Part shown: piece after piece, positions 22,997 through 34,258 of the stretch
Layout: each line of letters opens with the position of its first letter
Position numbering within the stretch: the first letter of the stretch is position 1
Assembly (NCBI GenBank): GCA_910591455.2
Contig: OU342808.1
Location: 19,973,714 to 20,037,713 of the forward strand
Length of the DNA stretch: 64,000 nucleotides
From: Pholis gunnellus
Lineage: Eukaryota; Chordata; Actinopteri; Perciformes; Pholidae
Direction: 5' to 3'
Program-made: the position numbers and the translations under genes
Notes under the pieces: model-generated
The model's database searches: none
What the model was told of the DNA's origin: nothing
Seen by the model: the letters and a program-made list of their open reading frames with translations, nothing else

Positions 22997-24044
22997 AGAC
23001 ACAGCGTCTGTCTTTCTGCATCTCTATTTCTCTCTCTTGTTCGACAATGCCAGCCCTCTCCCAGAGTGGTTTTGTGATTGCTGCATCAACACAAGGACAG
23101 GAGAAGTGGAACGATAAAGAATATCTTCAATTTTCACAGTAGCCATCATCGAAACCGCACACAAACAGTACCCGTGTGGCTCAGAGGTCCTACGGCGTTT
23201 TGGGTTGAAATTGCTTTGATCCAGAAGAATGGCGATAGCAATATTTTTAGACCGAAGCTGTCTTTATTATTGAGCAAATTGTATACTGTATAATCAAGCC
23301 TAAAAACAGAGAGATTAACAGATTTGATGTAAATATGCAAAAATACAGGCAGGAAGTCAGCCTGCAGGTGTCTAAAAGAGTCTAAAAGTGATATACAGAA
23401 ATAAAGATACAGGCATCCTTCAATACAAGCTTTGGCTGGCTGAGGCACTCTTACCCAAAAGTCCACACATGCACACGCACCCTAATGCACTCCTGGCCAG
23501 ATGCAAACATACTGTCCTTACGCAGACACACATCGTTGTGCTTACTGTTATTTACTGCATCCCAGTGACTGGCTGTTTGCCTAACAACTAGACCTTGTTA
23601 ACCCTAAGCCTATACATTTTGAAATCATGTTGCTTTTACTTCCTCGGGGTCAACTATGCGTTGGCCTGCACTATAGCAGAGCTGCAGAGCTAGTTTGTCT
23701 GTGGTGCAGGTGCAAAAGGAGAAACTAATTGAAAAAACACCTCTATACAAAGTAAATAGTCCAGGGATTGAACAGAATGTGATGCTAAGTTTTTGGCTCT
23801 GTTACTCCTCACTAATGTTTGCTTGTAACATTGTTGATTACATGAAGTTATTCCAAATGTATCAGTGTCAGCTGAATACCCAAAATGCGATGTGCAAACT
23901 TCATGGAGAAGCTGCATTGCAATATATCTTGATTTAATGGATTATCATCAGGACACGCTATACCAGTAGTAAAAAAAAGAAAGAAGTATTACAATGCAGC
24001 TGATGCACAGAGTTAAGTCTTCTTTTTAGTTTTTTTTAGCTCAC
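22997..24044. other. Noncoding stretch, nothing recognised
   Basis: Mixed sequence with open frames up to 106 codons on the minus strand (23146-23466) that lack domain or splice support. Confidence 0.45.
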
Positions 24045-24163
24045 ATTCTTCACTAGGGGGCTGCACGGTGATGTAGTGGCTAGCACTGTCACCTCACAGC
24101 AAGAGGGTGTCGGGTTCGATCCCTGATCTTGGGTTTGGATAATGGAATGGAATTCTTCACTAG
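24045..24163 (+). mobile_element. tRNA-derived SINE with 12-bp target duplication
   Basis: The body (24057-24151, 95 bp) begins with a tRNA-like head: GGCTGCACGGTGATGTAGTGG contains an A-box-like TGATGTAGTGG, and GTCGGGTTCGATCCC a B box. It ends in a TGGATAATGGAATGG tail. The dodecamer ATTCTTCACTAG flanks it on both sides (24045-24056 and 24152-24163; the boundary G may be shared). Full-length members of this widespread teleost family have a long middle segment between the head and a TGGA-rich tail; here it is missing, so the copy is internally shortened. Confidence 0.88.
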
Positions 24164-24484
24164 TGGAGATCCTATTATTGTCGATGTGAGTCTCTGAACC
24201 TCATATTCCTTCTTCTCTGCCATGTGAAGTGAGGATAGGTCTTGTATTAGACATGTATCACTTTGTTGAATTGCTGCTACATGATGTAATTGATAATACT
24301 GCACTGTTTGTGTACAGATCAGATCTCAAAGAAATATACATTCATAAATTGTTGATTTCAAAGTGGCAAAAAGAAAAAAGAAAATCTGATCTGATAAAAT
24401 TGTTGCTCGTAATGGATCATTTTACTTTCAACAGATTGCTTTGGTGCAACTTGGTTGACGCTCACCATTCTTATAAACATCATT

Positions 24485-24800
24485 ATTGGCCGCAGCAGAA
24501 AGCTCTTCTGCGAAAAATGTTTAAAAACCCACTGTGCACTATCTGCCCTGCACCAAACAGCTGATAGGCAAATTTAGCAGCTAGCCTGTCAACATAGCGG
24601 AGCATTTGAATGCTAAAGAGCAAGATATTTGCCTCAGGAGTTGGCAAAGACCAAAAACAGAGCTAAATAGGGAGTGATTTTCATTTATCAGGGGGCCATC
24701 TCCAAAATGAATGACAATGTTGCTCCATGACTGCTGAATGTGTAAATAGGCAACTGTTTGCTAATGTGTTCGCCATATCAACATGATAATAGTCGTGTAT
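24485..24800. repeat. Teleost interspersed repeat
   Basis: Recognised by phrases such as CACTGTGCACTATCTGCCC, TAGCAGCTAGCCTGTCAACA, GCCTCAGGAGTTGGCAAAG, CCAAAAACAGAGCTAAA and GCTAATGTGTTCGCCATATC, which I associate with a common percomorph repeat. Only one copy is present in the window, so the limits are approximate. Confidence 0.55.
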
Positions 24801-25343
24801 GTGTTTAAGTTGCTGATGGAATCCTTGCTGTTGTTGAAGGATTAATCAATGTTATGATTAACTGAAGAAGTCAGGGTAGTAAAATGTAAGGTTTCAATGA
24901 ATAGTTTTACCCTACTCCCATTTTCCAAACTTTTTAGTTTGAAAAAGGTTAGTACACTTTTGGCATTTCTTGGCATTAAAATTGATTGATTTGAGCGTTG
25001 TGAAGTACACAGTTTCAGTTATTTACAACTTCAATCCAAAGATATCTGTACTGGCCTTCAAACTGTCAAATCCTGTTGTGTAACTTATGGTGGACTTGTC
25101 GTTTGGATTAAATTCAGCGCACATGAAGTGGAACAATATAAACTCTCAGTGTGCGGTTATTGATGATAGCATGGGGAGATATAAATCAGGGGAAAGATGG
25201 AAGTCAAGCAAGGCAGAGGCGGCAGGAAGTCTTCAAAAACTATAAGATTTTGTACTTCATCTGCATTTGTGCGATGAGCAGGGAACCAGAATTCCCCTGG
25301 GTAGCCCCTGGCAGTAGTGTTTTTCAGTTTCTGTTCCCTGCAG

Positions 25344-25447
25344 ATAAGCGCTCGCTGCCCTCTCCTCAACCGCCAGCTTTGCCTGTGGTGTTGCTCAATT
25401 GCCAACAGCAGAGGACCTTGGTTTTACCCAGCAGCCCTGTGGTGTAA
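25344..25447 (+). other. Weak candidate 3'-terminal exon
   Basis: A strong acceptor-like tract (TTTTTCAGTTTCTGTTCCCTG + CAG, ending 25343) is followed by an open frame of about 34 codons, beginning with a split codon and ending with TAA at 25445-25447. The peptide ends LVLPSSPVV. The splice tract is good, but the frame is short and unrecognised. It may be chance. Confidence 0.18.
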
Positions 25448-25779
25448 AGGAGCATACCTGTACTAATCTCACGTTGGGTGGCAGACAAATAGCACGTTGA
25501 GTAAATCCTTCCCTGGGAAGATGGAAGCTAAAGAGCAGAAGAGGACTTCCCTGGACCCCTGTTCTCTTTACTTTACCCTTCAGGCCTGCTGTCCCCAGAC
25601 CAGCAAACATCTGATTTACACCCCTGTGGTTGCATCAGGGGAACTGGACAGTCAGATACCTCTTGTCAGGACACCCTCTCAACCGTTGCCTCTGTCTTAT
25701 TTACGAGGCCAGTGGCTTTCAGCTCCATGGCTGATCATTTTTCCATGCAGGATGAGCCTGTCTGTGGATGCCGGTGACG

Positions 25780-26010
25780 GACCTAGCGGAAGAGGAGATA
25801 GGTTGGGTTCAGTTCTCAGGCTTAATGCCAGGCACAGAGGAAGGTGTGGGGCGTATATAACGCCCTATGTCAGCTGGAGTCACCTCTTTTAATTATATGC
25901 AGATTATTGATCAGCGTAAAACCTTATGATGCATTTTTTTATCTCCCTATCTCAAGTGGGATTAGAATAATTACCTGGGTCTGTCATGCATTTTTTCATT
26001 CAGCTTGCCT
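25780..26010. other. Possible regulatory block with TATA-centred inverted repeat
   Basis: Non-repetitive sequence containing the perfect palindrome-like hairpin GGGCGT-ATATA-ACGCCC at 25849-25865, then CACCTCTTTTAATTATATGC and GATTAGAATAATTACC. This could be a regulatory element. Nothing shows that the TATATAA works as a promoter. Confidence 0.2.
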
Positions 26011-26574
26011 GGTCAGCTCCTACTGAACTCAAAAATAGAAATCTCCAAACTTTTGCCCGTCACTGTCTGACACTTTACTTTATGGAGCCTATTTCTTCCT
26101 CTGCAGCACGTACTGGGGCTTTATCTGACTGAAGCACAGCATGTTCACGCTTTTCTCTTCTAATCTAGTCCATTTCATTTTACTCCACTCCACTCCACTA
26201 CAGCCAGCGTGTGCTTTGTTAGTGAGTGTTGGAGGTCACCCAGGCCTGGTGTCATTACTCAGTGACTGACAGACTGACAAGCCCTCTTGTCTTGGCCCAG
26301 TCGGCTGCAGGTGAACCCAAATAGCTGGACCGTGATGGATGGCAGCTGACAGGGGACTGACAGCGACTGCGGGGAGAGACCGAGCCGACCTGAGTGCTAA
26401 GCCACTACTGCCGCCGGCGAATCATTTTGGAGGTCACAGCAGGAGTTTAGATTTGTGTAAGCATGCATCTCTGTTGGCTGGTGGAGTTTTATCAAACAAG
26501 GGTGCGGATGGCTGTGGCTGTTGCCTAGAGGTGATAAATGGAGGAGAAGTGTGAGTAGAACTGGAAGCAGTTGG

Positions 26575-26770
26575 AATCTCTGTGTTGCCTGGAAAGGTGT
26601 CGATTGTGAAAGTGAATGGATAGCACTCTCCACTCTATCAGCAGCTACGGGCTAAGTGGCCTTGAGCAAGTAACTTTACCTCAAACTGCACTGGATGGGA
26701 CTTTACTGCATGGTCAGTTCCCAGTTCTGAATGTATGTAGTGTGTTAATGTAGTGTCACTGAAACACACT
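26575..26770. repeat. Probable teleost interspersed repeat
   Basis: Phrases such as GATAGCACTCTCCACTC, CAGCAGCTACGGGCTAAG, CTTGAGCAAGTAACTTTACC and AATGTAGTGTCACTG resemble a common fish repeat with a CTTGAGCAAGGCAC core. Single copy here; limits uncertain. Confidence 0.45.
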
Positions 26771-27059
26771 GACTCTCATTGGTGACTAAATAAAAGAAAT
26801 ACCTCTCTGTTTGCCTCCCCGATCACTAAACAAGAGTTCTTACCTGCCCACAGTGGATCAGGTTACGGGCCTTCATAACCGGCGGTCAGTGCCACTTATA
26901 TGAGTGACTTCAAGATAAGATCAAGAGCTCTGTGTGTGTGAGTGTGTATGCATGTGTGTCCACTCTAAAACTCGGGCCATGAATCCATCAATCAGTTGGA
27001 AGGACAAAGACTCATGTCAGGGTGCAGTGTGCACTCCTTTGGCCATGTCACTGCACCTC

Positions 27060-27086
27060 TCACACACATACACACACACACACACA
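27060..27086 (+). repeat. (CA)n microsatellite
   Basis: About 12 CA units with one TA interruption. Confidence 0.9.
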
Positions 27087-27368
27087 AATGATGCCCCCCT
27101 GGTCAATTCTAGCGAGCCAGTCAACCAGGCGATCGGCCAGGTTGGGGCTGAAGGAGCGTACAACTCTTATCATTCTTCTTTACAACATCATCAATCTTAG
27201 GTATTTTAAATCTTTCACCTTTTAATGCCATTCCGCTTTCTCCTCCAGGAAAGAAATTAAAATTGAACCTCCATGTCAACAAGCAGATATCACAACAATA
27301 TTGACCTTTTCTTTCTAATCAAATAAAGGCTCACCAGTGTTCTTCACCTTCTAATACAACTATGTGTC

Positions 27369-27440
27369 ATAGGGCTGTCAAAGAATATTCTGAATTACAA
27401 TATATATTCGAATAGTAAAAACTGATATTTGAGTTTTACA
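27369..27440 (+). mobile_element. Possible truncated hAT-like element (left end only)
   Basis: Begins TAGGGCTGTCAAAGAATATT followed by CAATATATATTCGAATAG, which resembles the left end of fish repeats that start TAGGGCTGTCAA. I searched by eye for the matching right end (TTGACAGCCCTA) in the next 1.5 kb and did not find it, so this is at most a fragment. Confidence 0.35.
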
Positions 27441-28687
27441 AATTACAGCACTACCGCTGCATGAAATGTAACGTTAGGTCATGTAGAACGATGAATAATT
27501 CAACAACAACCATAATGATGGCAGAAACCTCGGCTGCAGAATGAGGAACAGCAAGTGTTATGTTGGCTCTCCATTCCCTTAAAAGGTCAGTATTGTCAAG
27601 GCTCGGTTTGTTATTGGTTTGTTACATGTCAACTAAATAGTTGAACTTAGCTCAAAAAATGTGTGCGATTTAAATGGTGGTGGGAGCACCGGGCCAGAGT
27701 GTATTAGACAGACAGTCCATATAAAGTTAGTATCAGTCAAACCCAAATGCAAAAGTTTTTATTAGTAATATGTACTCTCCAAAGACTTTTCAGAACTAAA
27801 AATACACAGCTGGGTAATGGGGAAAGATTTGAATGTTGACATTCACTCTCCCAATTTACCCCTCCTAACCTCACTTTCTCCTCCCATCTCCTCCCAAAAA
27901 CTCCAAAGCCTGTCAATCGCTGCCAGTTAATGGGGTGAAGTTAAGTAAACAGTTCAGTGGCTTGTCATGTTCTTGCGAAAGCCTGGACTGACAGCCGAGG
28001 CTAAAATGCCAAACACCTGGACCGAAGTGAAAATGTGTCCTCCGCACATCCAATAAAAATAACAAAATGGAACCATGGAATCACACAACTAGGGCAGACC
28101 ACCAAGAAATACCAATACGAAAATATTCTCTAGGTCCTTATAAGCAATTGTGACAGTACAAGTTTATGTCACAGCAATTGGAAATGCTTGAACTTTGGAA
28201 GTTTATGATCTCACCTCCTGGTCAGTGGGAGGTTCACAAGGTTGCTTTGACAGTTTGGGAATCCAATAGAAAAACATGAGCGCAGCCATGCTTTCTGCTT
28301 GGATCTGGCTGTGATTCAGTGATTGGATGCTAGTAGAGAGTGGCTCCACTGCTCATTCTCCACAGAGCTCTCCTAATGTGGGAGGCTTGGGAATCAACCA
28401 AGAAATTGACTATATTTTTCTTTTTCTGCTGAACCCCTGAACTCAGCTGTCATATTCATGTCTCTACAATAGATTCAGAGTTGTTAACAATAATAGCCTA
28501 AGCAGCTGTGGCAATATGGGTTTAAATCAGTCTCATTACTACATTTAAACCAATGTCTGTCCCTTCTTTCTGGTGTGTTTATACCATGTCACATTTAATA
28601 ATGAGACAAAACCAGAAATATGGGACCTGATCTAACTGTGTGTCCATCAATGGGCTTGGTGCTTAAGATCTAGATCGTATTGTTTTT

Positions 28688-28946
28688 AGCCACGCTAGCG
28701 GTGTGGCTCTAGGAATGGCATTGACGGTCTGTCTGTTGATCCAGACTTCAATATTTGGCACAGGCGTTCATGTCTCCTTCAGGATGAATTGCAATGTACT
28801 TTCTAATGACCCTCGGCTGTTCTTTTTGTCTATTACTAATTACCAAATGTTTATATGCTGATGTGTTAAACTAAGATGGTGACTATAGTAAACATCACAT
28901 TAGCAAACTGTGATTAATTGCAGCCTCACAGAGCTGCTGCAGTGGC
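28688..28946 (+). repeat. Interspersed repeat, family F (plus orientation, longest copy)
   Basis: Starts GCTAGCGGTGTGGCTCTAGG, then GACGGTCTGTCTGTTGATCC, a diverged CATGTCTCCTTCAGGATGAA, CTATTACTAATTACCAAATG, TTAAACTAAGATGGTGACTA and CAGCCTCACAGAGCTGCTGC. The order matches the percomorph repeat I recall. About 260 bp. Confidence 0.7.
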
Positions 28947-31149
28947 TTAAAACTGTTATTGCGAGGATCCACTGACTGAGATGAAAGTTTGCCCTTTTCT
29001 CCCGTGAAGAGATTTTAGTGGTAGAAATCTAAAATTGTTGAACTTTATGCAAATGATGGCACAGTTTATAATGATTCTCCAAACAACTAACAACGAAAAA
29101 GTGATGCAACGTTGAATCTGTAAGTTTAGTTTTTACTTGCTATGGATGAATATCTCTGGAGAGGGGATCATGAATGCATTTCATCCCACTTTTGCATGAT
29201 TTTACGGATACAAACATAAAAGTGCACAGACTGCATGCCACAAAGTCACATGAATTATTGAAGAACATTAAAGGTTGCTTTTTTACAGAATATGAGCAAA
29301 TGACCGAGTTACTTGCGATGAGTGAGAGGTGGCAGAGGCGAAGTGAAATGATTTGCTTGCTTCCACTGGATCTTCACCGTTCAGAGGTATTCAAATATGT
29401 GCATTCAGCTAAAGGAAGTGATAAGTTATAGCTTTTTTTCATTATAGTGTAATGTAGCTGAAGGATATTATCATATCACTAAAGAGGTAAAATGTAGCGG
29501 TTTGGTCTTTTTGAAAAAAAAGATAAATAAATAAAAACATCATCAATATTGCATTACAAGTTGCAACAGTACTAATCTGGGCTAATGCAGTACAAGGAAA
29601 GTGTACAAAGCCTTGTTGCAAACTAGTGAATATTCCTGGCTCCGAGACTTGCTGAACCCAGAACATTGCATGCTAAGCGTTATCATGCTCATACTGTATG
29701 GGGCCGGGGAGTTTTTCTTGTCAGTGTCATGTAAGCTGACTGCTTGCTTATTTTTCCAGCTTCAGCACAGAGATAGTATGAGGCAAAGAGTGGGAGCCTC
29801 ACAGCCCCTATTAATCATAGCAAAGACTGGGCTTCCCCAAGCACAGAGACAGGATCCCTGTGTGTGTGTGTGTATTTATACATTTCTGAATGCACACATG
29901 CATGTACAATGTACAATACATTGTTTATATATCTGTCCTTGTCAGTTTATGTCTGTGGGTGTGTCCCTCCCCAGTGCCCTACTGTACCCCATTTCTCTAC
30001 CTACCTAAAAGGATACAATATCCAAAATCCATTCATCAAAGTCATAAAACAGGCTATTATTTCAACAGTGTGGGTGTGTGTTAGTGTCTACATGAATGTA
30101 TCTGCATTCATGTATGCATTATGTATTGGGTCATAGTCTATGTCTTGTTTATGTTCTTTCCAGTAGAGTGCACAGACCAAGTGGAGGCTGATTTCTTTGT
30201 GTCCATGTGATCCGTAACAGAATATTGTTGGTGTGCACCCATGTAGCAGAATGTATGAAGTGTGCATGTGCGTGGTCTGTTTGCTGTTGCAGTTTGAACA
30301 TGGATATTTGTTAAATGATATGTGGACTTGCATAAAATGTTTAGTAAAGGGATCAGGTGCATGCTGTTATCGGTGGTGCGTGTTGGCACGTGTCTGCGCA
30401 GATGACAGATGTGTGCACATTTTTGTGTTTGTCCACCTGTCTGGGTGGGTTTGCACATTTGGGTGGATGCATGCTGAATGTTTTTGTGGGCACTCGTGTT
30501 TGTGGGTACATACATACTCCTGGGTGTATGTGTGTGTGTGTGTGTGTGCGTGTTTGGATAGTACTACACCACATGCTCCAATCGTCTGCAACAGATGGGC
30601 TGATAAAATGCCAGAAAAGCAGCAATTACCACCAATAAACCATTGTCAGCTGTTCACTCTGTATAGGGTTGCCAGGTTTGAACATGTACAGAAAAAAACG
30701 ACCATCTTACCAAGCCATCTTTGGCCTTACTTCTGTGAATGCTTTACCTCCCAATGGAAAAGAAAAATCCTATATACAGATTCAATTGTTCGAAAGACTG
30801 AAGCAAGAAAGTATCAATGTTATTGGGTAAAATTCTTGCATAAACAAAATGGCGACTTTTTCAGGAACCAAGCCAGCATTGGCTGTACCTTGATGAGTAC
30901 ACTACGCTATTATTCAGCCTATTGAAAGGGTTTAATATGAACATATATTATAAATGCATGAAAATGCAATTTACTCCACCGACAACCATCAGTGTCAGAG
31001 CAATTGATGCCAGAACACTGTCTCTTACTTTGAGAACGTTTTCAGCTATCTTGCTTTTATTTCAACCATCCAACCCCTAACACCACATTTTATATGTAAC
31101 AATTTGACATTTTTGGAATTGGCATGGATCGGAATGGGATTTCTGTACG
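28947..31149. other. Noncoding stretch with TG microsatellites
   Basis: Includes TG-rich segments (29857-29873, 30419-30553) that generate the longest open frame in the window (30233-30925), which I reject as a gene. The second half of that frame (30590-30925) is unremarkable AT-rich sequence. Confidence 0.5.
30525..30553 (+). repeat. (TG)n microsatellite
   Basis: About 13 TG units with a CG interruption near the end. Confidence 0.85.
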
Positions 31150-31280
31150 GTACATATGAAGCTACAGCCAGCAGCCGGTAAGCTTATCTTAGCACCGAAT
31201 AGAAACATGGGGAAACAAAGGGAACAAAATTCACCTACCAGCACCTAAAGCAGCATGTTAAGCTAAGCTAAGCTAAGCTG
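31150..31280 (+). repeat. Teleost interspersed repeat ending in a (TAAGC)n run
   Basis: Contains TACATATGAAGCTACAGCC, CAGCAGCCGGTAAGCTTATC, AACAAAATTCACCTACCAGC and a short AAGCT pentamer array (31258-31279). I recognise the phrase order from a very common percomorph repeat. Confidence 0.65.
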
Positions 31281-33282
31281 TATAGTATATAGTGCTATTA
31301 CCTCATGGGTAAGCAGTGGTTGGTAAAAGGCTAAAGATGAGAAAGTACAATTAGTGCAATCAGATTTTTGTATATACTATGGCCTGTTTTCCCGTGTGTA
31401 AGAAGATATCTACTGCAGTGCCTCTTTCCTTGAATACTGCCATACCCATTTCATATTGCCTTTGGGAGTTCAGGCTTATATAAATGCAGACACAAAATAT
31501 TCCTTTGCGCAACACTATTGACAGTTTTAATACACTCACTTTGAGGAGAGTCTCATATCGTTTATTTGTGCAGACAAGCGGAATCACTACTCAAAGAGTG
31601 AATGTGCCCTGTGGAGCAATAACACCCACTCATGAGATAACAATCACAGAGAGGGCAGCGTGAAAAAAACAACTGGAGGCACTCATTTTGCCATGATGTT
31701 AGAAAAAAAGTGAGCTAGTGCCACTTGGGTGTCACTCTGCAAAACATACATCCTGCAACACATGCATGTGGTGAGCTCTGCTGCATTACCTGATACATTG
31801 TGTACAGACAGAGCAGTGCCAGGCAGTACAGGGAGCTCTGAATGAAACATTTGTCAGAGGATGTGACTCCTCTGTGCTGTCGAGTTTCCGCACACAATAG
31901 CGGAGGGCCCTCTGTCAGCAGGCCAGGAACAAGGGCCTTTTCTCTGGCCCCATCCAAACCCACATATCCCCTTCTGTGGTGCACTGGATCCTCCTGCTGA
32001 GTGATATAGACAGACCAGGACTGCTTGAACACTTGTGTCCCCATACCGAGTATCAAACTTCATGTTCCTCGGGTCACTCCAACATGCACTGCCCTGTTAT
32101 GTATATATACACTGTAGGATAATTTATAGCTAAACACTTTTAACTATGTTTGAAGATGTATAAGAAATTGATTGCATTTGCCAGTTTCTTCATCTTGACT
32201 ATGTCTCTATAAGACATTTATTAATGTACAAGCACATCCAGTCTCAAACACCAGCAATTACACTTATCCTTTGACACAAGTGGCGAAGCTGTAAGGGAAA
32301 CACCCAGCAACAAACTGAACAGTATCATTAGACATTTCTCTCTTGTTAAGAGACACATAAGGCATGTTGTTAGTTTTTTTAATGACAAAGATACATTCAT
32401 GCTATGTCTCAAAATGTAAGCTCCCTGGAGGAAAATTCACACTCAACTTTTTTTGGTTTTTGTAAATTTGTTTTGCAGCTCATGTAAATATTTGACGCGT
32501 TGAATGTGCTGCTAAGGGTGATTTCATGCTTAAGGGAATATATATATATAATCATATTGACTAAATATTAGTGTGATTAAATGTTCGGTCATACCAACCA
32601 GTCTTGGTAAATTCCCTGAATTGACATAGAGATTCTTACTAGATGAGTCATTTAGATCATTTCCATGCGGCCTTCTGTCTCTGCAAGTTTTAAACGAGAT
32701 GCGACCCCAAAAAGGCTCCTGATGATCAATTTACCGGAGTGGGTACCCATGGCAATCAGCTGCTAATTAGCCTCATCATTTCACAGTCAGCCATCATCTC
32801 ACAGTTACATTTAGCATATTGCTCTGACCCAGGATCTGCCAGCAGATGACCGTTAAATACATTCATCCCATTCACTTGCTACTTTATGAAGCAATGCCAA
32901 TATTATAAAAGACAATAGGCAGCTATGTGCTCTGATAGCTGGCCCACTGGTAATAGATATAATATTGGAGGGAGGAACTGGGCTTGTAATGAACATCTGT
33001 CCCTTCTGGCTGACGAGGATATGAGGGAGGAGTGGCACTTGCCTACCCAGGGAGGAGTTGGGGTAATGACTCCAGCTGGTGGTGACAGATTTTTTGGGTA
33101 GGGGGGAATTGGGCATATTGGCAGGAACCCATGAAGAAGATGATACAAGCTCAAGGCAATATTCACACTGCGAACTTGTGCTTTCACTTCAAATGGGAAT
33201 TTGAGGCAGATTAAAATTTGGAAAATGGCTTCCATTTCAGCTTCCGAGTTGTAAATACAGGACTCAGATTCTCATTCCTGTG
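31281..33282. other. Noncoding stretch with a candidate regulatory block
   Basis: The 113-codon minus-strand frame at 31715-32056 contains a hydrophobic segment (CLALLCLYTMYQ) followed by a donor-like CAG/GTAATG, but it lacks a convincing acceptor and is not called. The block 32640-32950 is described separately. Confidence 0.35.
32640..32950. other. Candidate conserved regulatory element
   Basis: Non-repetitive, dense in transcription-factor-like words: GGCAATCAGCTGCTAATTAG, TGATGATCAATTTACCGG, CATTTAGCATATTGCTC and AATGCCAATATTATAAAAG. The combination of an E-box (CAGCTG) next to a TAATTA core is typical of developmental enhancers. Composition only. Confidence 0.28.
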
Positions 33283-33445
33283 AGGAAAGCCAGAAACTCC
33301 TTCAGCTCAGACTCCAATGGGTCCTCTGGCAGCGACCAGCCTGCTGCGGACAGACCCAGATCCAGACCCAGAAGAGAGCTTTGCCACACTGCACCGCAAC
33401 TCCAAAATCAACACAAAATGAAAGTTTCTTGTAGTAACTTTAAGT
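33283..33445 (+). repeat. Interspersed repeat, family B, internally deleted copy
   Basis: The left part (AGAAACTCCTTCAGCTCAGA, GCGACCAGCCTGCTGCGGAC) matches 44363-44425. The right part (AACACAAAATGAAAGTTTC, TTGTAGTAACTTTAA) matches about 45118-45152. The roughly 690 bp between these segments in the long copy is missing, so this is a deletion derivative or a short subfamily. Confidence 0.65.
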
Positions 33446-34197
33446 GAGTTTAAACATGAATCCTAACTGTTCGTTTGATGGTACCTATGGTGTATTCCAC
33501 ATAAAACTGGAGAAATGTGGGCCAAATTGTGACAAAAGGCGGCACCTTTATGAATCCACTTATCCTGGGCGTGAGAGGTCGTGAGACTGTGACTACGCAA
33601 TGAGTCAGAGATTGAGCCCATGGGCAGCACGAGAAAAGTTGTCAAAGTGCTGCTGCAAAATTACCTGCATTGAATTCACTGCTCTGAGGTCTGCTTGGAA
33701 AAATATGTAGATCACAGAAATATTCAAGAGGAGATGAAAATGGTATTAACTTGTCTGACCTATGGCAAGTTGGCCTCAGAAAGTGAATGAGACTTAAAGG
33801 TGCAATGTGGAGTGTTTGATTGGGGCTCAGTGTTCAACATGGCTACTGATTTTGATTTCGTTTTTTTGGTGACTATAATGCATATTCATTTTAGTCAAAT
33901 TTAAACTACACAAAGTACCTTTAGTGAAAAGGCTCAATACTAACAAGTTAGTCCCAAAGACAACCTGACATGTCATATCTTAGTTCAACATTCTTCAGTG
34001 TTAATGGTTGTTGTTGGGATCCCTTGCTGAGACCACATCATCTGTTTTGTTCTTTGAAAAACTGATTTAGCATTTTGTACAATTGTATGTATGTGTGTGT
34101 TTTCTCAAACAATAAATATCTAAGAAACTAAAAGTTTCCATCTCTTCTTCTTCTCCTTATACAGTATATAATCGTAATCATTCTCAGTTGCTGTGGG

Positions 34198-34258
<61 letters not shown>

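Larger units (their letters stand above)
26771..28687. other. Noncoding stretch with CA microsatellite and a possible hAT end
   Basis: Holds the CA array at 27060-27086 and the hAT-like left end at about 27370. The remainder shows no recognised features. Confidence 0.4.

Noticed and set aside
29864..30136. Frames rich in Cys, Val and Tyr
   Set aside because: Caused by TGTG-rich simple sequence.
30233..30925. Longest open frame of the window (230 codons, plus strand)
   Set aside because: The first half is translated TG-rich microsatellite (Cys/Val runs), opposite and overlapping frames are also open there, and the second half has no recognisable domain or splice context.
31715..32056. 113-codon minus-strand frame with a hydrophobic segment and a GTAATG donor
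   Set aside because: No convincing acceptor upstream, and another minus frame overlaps most of it. Kept only as a remark in the region entry.
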